DNA from: Mycolicibacterium aurum
Lineage (GTDB): Bacteria; Actinomycetota; Actinomycetes; Mycobacteriales; Mycobacteriaceae
Assembly: GCA_900078775.1 (NCBI GenBank)
Contig: LT549889.1
Location: 5,022,001 to 5,086,000 of the forward strand
Reading direction: 5' to 3'
DNA length: 64,000 nucleotides
Part shown: in pieces, positions 9,019 to 16,388 of the stretch
Position numbering within the stretch: the stretch's first letter is position 1
Layout of the letters: every line of letters begins with the position of its first letter
The notes under the pieces: model-generated
The model's input: only the letters and a program-made list of their open reading frames with translations
The model's database searches: none
What the model was told of the DNA's origin: nothing
Translations under genes and position numbers: made by a program

Positions 9019-10361
9019 CGGTGCCTCAGGGCTCGCCGGGCCAGCGCGCCGATGCCGAGGACCAGTGCCAGGCCGACGCAGGTCAGTACGACGATGGTGA
9101 TCGGGCCGCGGTCGGGAGGTTCGATGACCACCGGGGGAGGCAACTGCTTGACCCGGTAATCGGCCACCTCCGGCCCGGCCGGCACGTCCCAGGTGAGGGC
9201 CGCCACCGGGTCGATCACGCCGGCGCCGACGTAGTTGTCCACCCCGCCGCCCGGATGCCGTGCGGTCGAGGTGATCCGGTTCATGATCTGCGCGGCGGTC
9301 AGGTCCGGGAAACGCTGGATGAGCAATGCGGCCAGACCGGAAACGTACGCGGCGGCAAAGGAAGTCCCGGCGATCGGGATAGGGCCATCGGCGCCGTTGA
9401 GTGCGTTCACCGGATTGCCGTCGTAGCCCAGTGCGGTGATGTTCTCCGCCGGTGCGGCGGCGTCGAGCCACGGTCCGGACATCGAGAAGGTGCTGGGCTG
9501 ACCGGTCTGCCCGATGCCGCCGACGGTGAGTACCAGTGGGGAGTACCAGGCCGGTGACACGATGGTTTGAACCTGTTGCCAGCCCCGCGGATCACTGGGC
9601 TCATCGGCTTCGGGAGGCGGGTTCTGCGAGCAATCTTGGCCCGTATTGCCCGCTGCCACAACGACAACCGATCCCTTGATGTTGACCGCGAAGTTGATCG
9701 CGGCCCCCACCGTGCCCTCGTCGATGGGGCGGGTGGACTTGTAGCACGCGGCTTCGCTGATGTTGATCACCTGGGCGCCCAGGTTTGCCGCATGCACGAT
9801 GGAGCGCGCCAGACTGCGCAGCGATCCGGCGGTCTGCGTACTGTTCGGATCGTTGGGGTCGCTGCGTGATCCGACGGGCTGAAAGTTGTCCGAAGTCTGG
9901 CGCAGGGACAGGATCCGCGCTTGCGGGGCCACCCCGACGAATCCGTCGGTGGGTGCGGGCCGGCCCGCGATGATGGCCGCGGTGAGCGTGCCGTGGGAAT
10001 CGCAGTCGGACAGTCCGTTGCCGGCCTTGTCCACGAAGTCGCCGCCGGGTTCGGCGGGCACCCGCGGCGACCCGTTCACACCGGTGTCGATGACCGCGAC
10101 GGTCACCCCGGAGCCGGTGGCGAACTTCTGGGCGTCGGCGATGCGCAGGTAGTCGTTCGCCCACGGCCGGTCGGTGAAATTCGAATCCGGGAAGGTGATC
10201 GGCGACGAGCACTGCCGGCGTTGCTCGGTGGGTTGGTCCGGGCCGGTCTCGTCGGGCGGTACGGCGGCCGGGTCGATGGTCGGTGGCTCGATTGCGGCGG
10301 CCGGTGGCGCCGTCAGCAGGACCACCGCCACGGCGGTGAGCAGCGCACCGATTCGTCGCAC
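9015..10361 (-). CDS. mycP1: MycP1 mycosin, subtilisin-like serine protease
   Basis: 448 residues. There is a signal peptide (cleavage after about residue 23, PPAAA), a subtilase domain with the catalytic triad Asp92 (VIDTGVN), His123 (DSHGT) and Ser334 (AGTSFAAAYVSG), and the oxyanion Asn in AAGNTG near 239. A proline-rich linker and one C-terminal transmembrane helix (about 421-440) end in RRALRHR. Mycosin is held in the inner membrane with its protease domain outside; it cleaves EspB and is needed for ESX-1 complex stability. It is the first gene of the minus-strand ESX-1 run. Confidence 0.96.
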   Translation of the reverse strand: MRRIGALLTAVAVVLLTAPPAAAIEPPTIDPAAVPPDETGPDQPTEQRRQCSSPITFPDSNFTDRPWANDYLRIADAQKFATGSGVTVAVIDTGVNGSPRVPAEPGGDFVDKAGNGLSDCDSHGTLTAAIIAGRPAPTDGFVGVAPQARILSLRQTSDNFQPVGSRSDPNDPNSTQTAGSLRSLARSIVHAANLGAQVINISEAACYKSTRPIDEGTVGAAINFAVNIKGSVVVVAAGNTGQDCSQNPPPEADEPSDPRGWQQVQTIVSPAWYSPLVLTVGGIGQTGQPSTFSMSGPWLDAAAPAENITALGYDGNPVNALNGADGPIPIAGTSFAAAYVSGLAALLIQRFPDLTAAQIMNRITSTARHPGGGVDNYVGAGVIDPVAALTWDVPAGPEVADYRVKQLPPPVVIEPPDRGPITIVVLTCVGLALVLGIGALARRALRHR

Positions 10362-10609
10362 AGTAGATCTCCCCCTTGCATCCCCCGGTCACGGGTGGTG
10401 CACGCACGACCCGCGGCAGAGGGAAAGCCACCCACCGGCGTATCGATCGCCGTCGGCAGGGCTCTCACCTTTGCCAGAGCAAGTTTACGGGTGTCCGGAC
10501 CCGGTCGGTTCCGCTTTCTCGCACGGCACCGGTTGCGGCGGTGCCGGGCGAACCCGCTGGTGACCGGGTGCCGCGACGGGTGCTGAACGCAAAATTAAGT
10601 GGGCCTAAG

Positions 10610-10628
10610 TTAGGTTAGGCAGCCCTAT
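10610..10628. promoter_or_regulatory. IdeR-like iron box 1
   Basis: TTAGGTTAGGCAGCCCTAT matches the mycobacterial IdeR consensus (TTAGGTTAGGCTAACCTAA) at 15 of 19 positions, with the left half intact. It lies 106 bases upstream of the downstream gene's GTG. IdeR with Fe(II) represses iron-acquisition genes through such boxes. Confidence 0.75.
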
Positions 10629-10634
10629 TGCACA

Positions 10635-10653
10635 TTAACTTAGGCTAAGTTAA
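10635..10653. promoter_or_regulatory. IdeR-like iron box 2 (near-perfect palindrome)
   Basis: TTAACTTAGGCTAAGTTAA is symmetric around its central base and matches 15 of 19 IdeR consensus positions. It starts 25 bases after the start of box 1, an arrangement seen in strongly iron-repressed mycobacterial promoters with two IdeR dimers. A weaker third match (about 12 of 19) begins near 10595. Confidence 0.78.
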
Positions 10654-10715
10654 TGTTCTCGCGCCCCCGGCAAATTTTAACCACCGCGTCAGTAAGTCAT
10701 CACCCAGGAGAGAAC

Positions 10716-12197
10716 GTGTACGTAACAGCCCCCGCCGGCGCGCCCTGCGCCGCAGTCTCGACGGCTTCCCGCCCCAATCGATTCATGATCGCCGGTGTGG
10801 CGGCGGCCGGCGCCGCGGCCATGGCGATCAACCCGGTTGCCCCGATGGTTCCGGCCGTGTCCGATGTGCAGCAACGTGCCGTCCAGCTCGCCGCAAACCC
10901 GATCGCCGACCTCGGCGGCTTGGTCAAGAATTCCCTGACCAACTCCTTCACGCTCGGCAACCAGGTGCTGACCAGCACCATCCCGGCCGTGGCGCAGGCC
11001 ATCACCAATCCGGAGCTGTACGCGGACTTCATCAAGTTCCTGGGCTCCAACGTGCTGAACCCGCTGCCCGCACTGCAGCAGATCATCGGCTTCAACTCGC
11101 TCTACGGCGGCGTCCTGGGCTCCGGCATGAAGGCCGGTGCCGTGGCGCTACAGGAGCGCCTGGACCAACTCCCCGGCAAGCTGAAGGCCACCTTCGAGTT
11201 CCTGCAGAAGGGTCAGTTCGTCGAGGCGTTCAGCGAGATCAACGTCTGGTTCCTGGTGAGCATCGAGCGCGCCCTGGTGCCGATGCTGCCCGCACTGGGC
11301 ATCCCCGGTGACATGCTGGCGGCGCTGCCCGGCGGTGAGCGGCTCGCCGCGGTGTTCGACACCGTCCTCAAGCGCGGCATCTTCACCGAGTTCACCCGGT
11401 CGATCATGGGCCCGCCGATCACCGCGCTGCTGCAGTTCTCGCTGATCCTGGACACCGTCCGGCACGCGGTCGTCACCGGTGACGCCAAGACCGTCATCAG
11501 CGAACTGGTCGCCCTGCCGATCAAGGTCGTCAACGCCTTCGTCAACGGTTTCACCCCGCCGTTCGAAACCCGGAGCCCGTGGACCGGCCTCCTGGGGCCG
11601 AAGGGCACGCTGACCTACTTCCTGCACGATCTGCCCAAGGCGCTGTTCGACGCCATCAACAACCCGGTGTACCCGACGCCGGTTACCACGTCCATCACGC
11701 CGGCGCTGGCCCAGGTGACGTCCATCTCGACGGGCGGGGCCACTGTCGCGGTCGAGCTGGCCGACGACGCACCGGCCGAGGCTGCCCCGGTTGCCGACGA
11801 GGCAGCGGCGGAGGCTCCGGCCGAAGCGCCGGAGGAGACCCCGGCGGCCGTCACCGACGAGGCCGACGAGACCGAAGCCGACGAGACCGAGGCCGCCGAC
11901 GAGACCGAGCTCGCCGATGAGACCGAAGCCGGCGAGACCGAGGTCGCCGACGAGGACGATGCGGACCTGTCCGACGACGCCGCCGAGGACGTCGACACCG
12001 ACGAGGACCGTGATTCGTTGACCGACAACGACTCCGCGGACAACGAGTCGTCGGGTGACGATTCCGCCGCCGATGCGGACAGCGGCTCGTCGGGCAGCGG
12101 TTCGTCGTCGGGCAGCGGCTCGACCGGCGGCGACTCGTCGACCGGTGGGTCCTCCGACAGCGGCTCCTCCGACAGCGGCTCGGGCAGTGACGCCTAG
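10716..12197 (+). CDS. putative iron-regulated exported protein with acidic and Ser/Gly-rich tail
   Basis: 493 residues from GTG 10716, chosen for its AGGAG at 10706-10710; an in-frame ATG at 10653 overlaps the iron box and lacks a ribosome-binding site. A hydrophobic segment at about residues 22-45 looks like a signal or anchor. Residues about 55-320 form an alpha-helical, Leu/Pro/Asn-rich domain reminiscent of the mycobacterial PE-PGRS-like or porin-like secreted families, but I cannot name it. About 350-440 is a low-complexity acidic run of DET/EAD units, and 440-493 is Ser/Gly/Asp-rich. With two IdeR-like boxes upstream it is probably induced under iron starvation; its function is unknown. 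Confidence 0.75.
   Translation: MYVTAPAGAPCAAVSTASRPNRFMIAGVAAAGAAAMAINPVAPMVPAVSDVQQRAVQLAANPIADLGGLVKNSLTNSFTLGNQVLTSTIPAVAQAITNPELYADFIKFLGSNVLNPLPALQQIIGFNSLYGGVLGSGMKAGAVALQERLDQLPGKLKATFEFLQKGQFVEAFSEINVWFLVSIERALVPMLPALGIPGDMLAALPGGERLAAVFDTVLKRGIFTEFTRSIMGPPITALLQFSLILDTVRHAVVTGDAKTVISELVALPIKVVNAFVNGFTPPFETRSPWTGLLGPKGTLTYFLHDLPKALFDAINNPVYPTPVTTSITPALAQVTSISTGGATVAVELADDAPAEAAPVADEAAAEAPAEAPEETPAAVTDEADETEADETEAADETELADETEAGETEVADEDDADLSDDAAEDVDTDEDRDSLTDNDSADNESSGDDSAADADSGSSGSGSSSGSGSTGGDSSTGGSSDSGSSDSGSGSDA
11850..12180 (+). repeat. low-complexity coding repeat (acidic then Ser/Gly)
   Basis: Within the gene above. Tandem, imperfect units encode GAC-GAG-ACC-GAG (Asp-Glu-Thr-Glu) with Ala/Val/Leu interruptions up to about 12000; then GGC-AGC-GGC-TCG-type Ser/Gly units repeat to the end. 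Such runs change length easily by slippage and may differ between strains. Confidence 0.7.
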
Positions 12198-12216
12198 TCA
12201 CACCCCGTGATCGTGA

Positions 12217-12247
12217 GATGGCCCCCTCGCCGAGCGAGGGGGCCATC
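12217..12247. terminator. bidirectional terminator hairpin
   Basis: Perfect 14-bp inverted repeat, GATGGCCCCCTCGC (12217-12230) and its complement (12234-12247), with a 3-base CGA loop. It lies between the convergent iron-box gene and ptsH and can serve both. A TT follows on the plus strand; there is no long U-tract, as is usual in mycobacteria. Confidence 0.88.
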
Positions 12248-12268
12248 TTCGGTATGCGGCGGATGGGG

Positions 12269-12526
12269 TCAGGCGTCGAGGTCCTGGGTGACCAGGTCGG
12301 CGATGGTGGCCAGCGCCGCCTCGTCCTCGGAGGCCACCGTGACCTGCGCACCCTGTCCGGCGCCGAGCGTCATGATCATCAGGGCGGAGCCGGCGTCCAC
12401 GGGTTCGCCGCCGTCGACGGACAGGGTCACCTCCGCACCGGCGTTGACGACGGCCTCGGCGATGATCGCGGCCGGCCGGGCGTGCAGGCCGATGGACGAT
12501 CCGACGGTGACGGTCTTCTCTGGCAT
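12269..12526 (-). CDS. ptsH: HPr phosphocarrier protein
   Basis: 85 residues, full HPr length. The phosphorylated histidine is His15 in GLHARPAA. It receives phosphate from enzyme I (ptsI at 16389) and passes it to the EIIA domain of FruA. The region around residue 46 (DAGSALMIMTLG) corresponds to the regulatory-serine helix of HPr. The ATG at 12526 has GGAG upstream; a longer start six codons upstream is less likely. It is the last gene of the fruR-fruK-fruA-ptsH run. Confidence 0.95.
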   Translation of the reverse strand: MPEKTVTVGSSIGLHARPAAIIAEAVVNAGAEVTLSVDGGEPVDAGSALMIMTLGAGQGAQVTVASEDEAALATIADLVTQDLDA

Positions 12527-12557
12527 TGCGTGACTCCTTCTCATCGGGTGGTGCGGT

Positions 12558-14519
12558 TCAGGCGGAAACTGCTTGGCGGGGCGAGATGAACTGCTTGGCG
12601 GCGATCACCGCGAGGGCCGAGACCGCGGTTCCCGCCACCAGGGCGATGACAAACCACAACAGGTTGCCGATCGCGAAGAACACGAAGATGCCGCCGTGCG
12701 GGGCGCGCAGCGTGACCCCGAAGGCCATGCACAGCGCGCCGGTGATGGCCCCGCCGAACATCATCGACGGGATGACCCGCAGCGGGTCGGCGGCGGCGAA
12801 CGGGATGGCGCCCTCGGAGATGAACGAGGCGCCCAGCAGCCAGGCGGCCCGGCCGTTCTCCTTCTCCGGCTCGCTGAACAGCGCGGGCCGGATGGTGGTG
12901 GCCAGCGCCATCGCCAGCGGCGGGACCATACCGGCGGCCATCACCGCGGCCATGATCTGGAACGACCCGGTGGTGGCGGCGGCCAGGCCGGCGGTGGCGA
13001 AGGCGTAGGCGGCCTTGTTGACCGGGCCGCCCAGGTCGAAGCACATCATCAGGCCGAGGATCACCCCGAGCAGGACCGCCGAGGTGCCGGTCAGCCCGTT
13101 GAGCCAATTGGTCAGGCCGGTGTTGATCAGCGCCAGCGGACGGCCGATCAGCAGGAACATGATCAGCCCGACGACCAGCGAGGCGACCAGCGGGATGATC
13201 ACCACCGGCATCAGGCCGCGCAACCACTGCGGCACCTTCAGACTGCTGATCCACAGGGCGACGAACCCGGCGATCACGCCGCCGACGATGCCGCCGATGA
13301 AGCCGCCGCCGACGAACACCGCCAGCGCGCCGGCAGTGAAACCCGGTGCCAGGCCGGGCCGGTCGGCGATCGCGAACGCGATGTACCCGGCCAGCGCGGG
13401 GACCAGGAAGTTGAACGCCAGCCCACCGAGGGTGAACAGGATGGCGCCCAGGTAGGTCATCAACCCGCCGTCGGGCAGATTGGTCAGCGAGTTGTTCAGC
13501 GCGATGTCGTTGCCGTTGTCGGCGATCTCGTAGCCACCGAACAGGAAACCCAGCGCGATCAGCAGACCACCGGCGGCCACGAACGGGATCATGTAGCTGA
13601 CGCCGGTGAGCAGGATCTGCCGGGTCCGGGTGCCCCAGCCGACGTCGGCGGAACCTTCGGCCTCATCGGCCGCGGCGCCGCTGCCCTCCACCCGGGCGGC
13701 CTTCGGATTCTCCGCGGCGGCAACCGCTTCGGCGATCATGGCGTCGGGCTCGTTGATCGCCCGCTTGACCCCGGAGGCGACCACCGGTTTCCCGGCGAAC
13801 CGGCCGCGGTCCTTGACGCCCACATCGGTGGCGAAGATGACGGCGTCGGCCCCGGCGATGGTCGACGCCGGCAGCGGGGTGCTGCCCGAGGAGCCCTGGG
13901 TCTCCACCACCAGCGCGACGTCGGCGCGGTCGGCGGCGAGCTTCAGTGCGTCGGCGGCCATGTAGGTGTGCGCAATGCCGGTGGGGCAGGCGGTGATCGC
14001 CACCACGGTCTTGCGGGCCGCGGGTGCGGCGGCTGCGGCCGGGGCCGGGCTCACCGGGGCCGGGTTGACCGCACCCTGCACCAGTTCCACCAGCTCACCG
14101 GCGGTGCCGGCGGTGCGCAGCGAGTCGACGAAGTCCTGGCGCACCAGCGCCCGGGCCAGGCTGGAGAGCAGCTTCATGTGCTCGGCCCCACCGGATTCCG
14201 GTGCGGCGATGAGGAATACCAGATCGGCGGGGCCGTCCGGCGCGCCGAAGTCCACCTTCGGGGACAACCGGGCGAAACCGATGGTCGGGGTGTCCACGAA
14301 CGGGGAGCGGCAGTGCGGGATGGCGATCCCGCCGGGAAGCCCGGTGGCGGACTTGGCTTCGCGGGCCATCGCCGCGGCGGTCAACCCCTCGGCGTCGGTG
14401 GTGCGGCCCGCCCCGACCAGGAGCCCGGCCAGCCGGGATATGACGGCCTGCTTGTCCGCGCCGGCGTCGGTGTCGAGCAGGACCAGGTCGGTGCTGATCA
14501 CCGAGGTTGTACTGGGCAT
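12558..14519 (-). CDS. fruA: fructose PTS transporter, EIIABC fusion
   Basis: 653 residues with three PTS domains in order: EIIA (about 5-150, phospho-His69 in AIPHC), an Ala/Pro linker, EIIB (about 168-265, phospho-Cys178 in ITACPTGIAHTYMA), and EIIC (about 300-645, roughly nine transmembrane spans). It imports fructose and phosphorylates it to fructose 1-phosphate, the substrate of FruK encoded just upstream. The open frame runs far upstream, but the ATG at 14519 with GAAGAGG before it gives the normal family start. Confidence 0.95.
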   Translation of the reverse strand: MPSTTSVISTDLVLLDTDAGADKQAVISRLAGLLVGAGRTTDAEGLTAAAMAREAKSATGLPGGIAIPHCRSPFVDTPTIGFARLSPKVDFGAPDGPADLVFLIAAPESGGAEHMKLLSSLARALVRQDFVDSLRTAGTAGELVELVQGAVNPAPVSPAPAAAAAPAARKTVVAITACPTGIAHTYMAADALKLAADRADVALVVETQGSSGSTPLPASTIAGADAVIFATDVGVKDRGRFAGKPVVASGVKRAINEPDAMIAEAVAAAENPKAARVEGSGAAADEAEGSADVGWGTRTRQILLTGVSYMIPFVAAGGLLIALGFLFGGYEIADNGNDIALNNSLTNLPDGGLMTYLGAILFTLGGLAFNFLVPALAGYIAFAIADRPGLAPGFTAGALAVFVGGGFIGGIVGGVIAGFVALWISSLKVPQWLRGLMPVVIIPLVASLVVGLIMFLLIGRPLALINTGLTNWLNGLTGTSAVLLGVILGLMMCFDLGGPVNKAAYAFATAGLAAATTGSFQIMAAVMAAGMVPPLAMALATTIRPALFSEPEKENGRAAWLLGASFISEGAIPFAAADPLRVIPSMMFGGAITGALCMAFGVTLRAPHGGIFVFFAIGNLLWFVIALVAGTAVSALAVIAAKQFISPRQAVSA

Positions 14520-14533
14520 GGTGGCCTCTTCGT

Positions 14534-15511
14534 TCAGGAGTCGGACCGGGCCGGCGAAATGGCTTTCACCGGTACGGCATTGAGGTCGATCAGGTCGGGG
14601 GAGGGCAGGGCGGAACCGGGAAGTGCGGCCGCCGCGCTGCCGTAGGCCACGGCCATCCGCAGCCGGTCGGGGGCGTCGGCGCCGGCCAGGGCGGCCCGGA
14701 CGTACCCGGCCAGCGCCGAATCGCCCGCGCCGACGGTGCTGCGCGGGGTGATCGGCGGTGAGTCGGCCATCCAGCAGCCGGACGGGTCGACCAGCACCGC
14801 ACCGGCCGCGCCGAGGGTGACCAGGATGGTGTGTGCGCCGCGGTCCACCAGGCGGCGGGCGGCCTCGACCACCGGGCCCGGATCCCCTGCGGCCGCGGCA
14901 TCCTCGAGGTCGCGGGCGCGGGCCCCGGTGAGGCCGGCCAGCTCCTCGGAATTGGGTTTGATGACATCGGGTGCGGCCTGGCCGAAGGCCTCGGCCAGGG
15001 CCGCCAGCGGGGCGTCCGAGGTGTCCACCGCGACCGGGCAGTTCAGCTCCGCGAGCGCGGCGACCACCTCGGCATACCAGTTCGCCGGCACACCGGGCGG
15101 CAGCGAACCGGACAGCACGATCCAGTCGGCCCGCTGTGCCGCCTCGACCACGGTGCGGCTCAGCGCGGACAGGGACTCGGCGGTCAGCGCGGTACCGGGC
15201 TCGTTGAGTTTCGTTGTGGTGCCGTCGTCCTCGGTGATCGCGATGTTGGTGCGGACCGCACCGTGCACGGGCACGGCGGCGAACGGCACCCCGGCGACGC
15301 GCAGCGCGGCCAGCATCGGGTCGTCGTCGGCGGCGGGCAGCACCGCGAGGGCGTCCAGGCCGGCCAGGCCGAGCGCGCGTGCCACGTTGACGCCCTTGCC
15401 GCCGGGCTCGTCGGTCACCGTGCTGATCCGGTGCACCGCACCGCGGGTGAGGGTTCCGGGCAGGGTGATGGTGCGGTCGATGCTGGGGTTGGGGGTGACC
15501 GTGACGATCAT
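14534..15511 (-). CDS. fruK: 1-phosphofructokinase
   Basis: 325 residues, PfkB/ribokinase family. The N-terminal VTPNPSIDRTI and the DEPGGKGVNVA substrate motif near residue 37 are typical of 1-phosphofructokinases; the C-terminal GAGDSALAGYV holds the catalytic aspartate. It phosphorylates fructose 1-phosphate to fructose 1,6-bisphosphate with ATP. The ATG at 15511 overlaps the fruR stop (ATGA), so fruR and fruK are coupled. Confidence 0.94.
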   Translation of the reverse strand: MIVTVTPNPSIDRTITLPGTLTRGAVHRISTVTDEPGGKGVNVARALGLAGLDALAVLPAADDDPMLAALRVAGVPFAAVPVHGAVRTNIAITEDDGTTTKLNEPGTALTAESLSALSRTVVEAAQRADWIVLSGSLPPGVPANWYAEVVAALAELNCPVAVDTSDAPLAALAEAFGQAAPDVIKPNSEELAGLTGARARDLEDAAAAGDPGPVVEAARRLVDRGAHTILVTLGAAGAVLVDPSGCWMADSPPITPRSTVGAGDSALAGYVRAALAGADAPDRLRMAVAYGSAAAALPGSALPSPDLIDLNAVPVKAISPARSDS

Positions 15512-16287
15512 GCGGTTGCTCCTGCGCAGGTGACTTCGACGCCCAGGGCGATGAGTTCGTCGCGGGCCGGATCGGTGATCTCGGTATCGGTGATGAGTGC
15601 GTCGACGCTGGAGAGCGGCGCGAAGCTGTGCAGATCCTCGCGCCCGATCTTCGATGAGTCCGCGACCACCACAACGTAATTCGCGCACTGCACCATGGCC
15701 CGCTTGATGGCGGCCTCCTCGCCGTCCGGGGTCGAGAGGCCGTGCCGGGCGGTGATGCCGTTGGTCCCGATGAACGCGATGTCCACCCGCAGCCGGCCCA
15801 GTGCCGCCAGGGCCTGCTCGCCGACCGCGGCCTGGGTGAGGCCGCGGACCCGTCCACCCAACAGCTGCAGGGTGATCGAGGGCACCGCGGACAGCCGGGC
15901 GGCGATGGGCACCGAGTTGGTCACCACCACGAGGTCGCGGTCGGTGGGCAGCAATGCGGCCACCCGACTGGTGGTGGTGCCGGCGTCGAGCAGCACGCTG
16001 GCCCCGCCCGCGGGGAACACGTCGGTGGCCGCCGCCGCGATGGCGTCCTTGTGTGCCGCGCGGGTCACCTCCCGCTCGTCGACGTCCTGCTCGACCAGGT
16101 GCAGGGCGCGGGCCGGCACCGCGCCGCCGTGCACCCGGCGCACCAGCCCGGCCTTGTGCAGGACCGCGAGGTCCCGGCGCACCGTCTCGGTGGTCACGTC
16201 ATAGGTCGCGGCGAGCTCGGTGACCGAGGCGCGGCCCTGCTGCATCACCAACTCGGCGATGGCGTGCTGACGTTCCTCGGCGTACAT
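15508..16287 (-). CDS. fruR: DeoR-family regulator of the fru operon
   Basis: 259 residues. The N-terminal DeoR helix-turn-helix covers about residues 5-58 (VTELAATYDVTTETVRRDL). The C-terminal sugar-phosphate sensing domain has the LDAGTTTSRVA motif near 100 and VVVVADSSK near 200. By position it controls fruKA-ptsH and probably the divergent ptsI in response to fructose 1-phosphate. The ATG at 16287 has GGAG in place; the frame extends 11 codons further upstream without support. Confidence 0.9.
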   Translation of the reverse strand: MYAEERQHAIAELVMQQGRASVTELAATYDVTTETVRRDLAVLHKAGLVRRVHGGAVPARALHLVEQDVDEREVTRAAHKDAIAAAATDVFPAGGASVLLDAGTTTSRVAALLPTDRDLVVVTNSVPIAARLSAVPSITLQLLGGRVRGLTQAAVGEQALAALGRLRVDIAFIGTNGITARHGLSTPDGEEAAIKRAMVQCANYVVVVADSSKIGREDLHSFAPLSSVDALITDTEITDPARDELIALGVEVTCAGATA

Positions 16288-16353
16288 CGGGCTCCGTTCT
16301 GGGGAAGTCCACCAGTTCAAATGTTGGTATGTGTGGTTTTACGCCTGATTCTG

Positions 16354-16381
16354 TTGACTTGTCAATGCTTTTCTGTAATCT
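16354..16381 (+). promoter_or_regulatory. ptsI promoter with overlapping inverted repeat
   Basis: A -35-like TTGACT (16354-16359) and a -10-like TAATCT (16376-16381) are 16 bases apart. The ptsI ATG begins 7 bases after the -10, so the transcript is predicted to be leaderless; no ribosome-binding site is visible. The repeat TTGAC-TT-GTCAA (16354-16365) covers the -35 and is a candidate FruR operator. Confidence 0.7.
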
Positions 16382-16388
16382 GGGTCAC

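Larger units (their letters stand above)
10362..10715. other. 354-bp intergenic region mycP1 / iron-box gene
   Basis: Divergent spacer. The half next to mycP1 (10362-10590) is GC-rich with no motif I can name and should hold the mycP1 promoter. The other half is AT-rich and holds two 19-bp IdeR-like boxes (10610-10628 and 10635-10653), then an AT stretch (AAATTTTAA near 10672) and the ribosome-binding site of the next gene at 10706-10710. Confidence 0.7.

Noticed and set aside
11850..12180. CRISPR-like or satellite repeat
   Set aside because: The periodicity is codon-based, in frame and imperfect; it encodes an acidic protein tail and has no spacer structure.
12573..14645. 690-codon plus-strand open frame opposite fruA
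   Set aside because: Gly/Arg/His-rich shadow of the fruA EIIABC gene; no recognisable domain.
12558..15857. fruA extended upstream to a 1099-codon protein
   Set aside because: The extra part is the wrong frame of fruK and fruR; ATG 14519 gives the correct FruA start.
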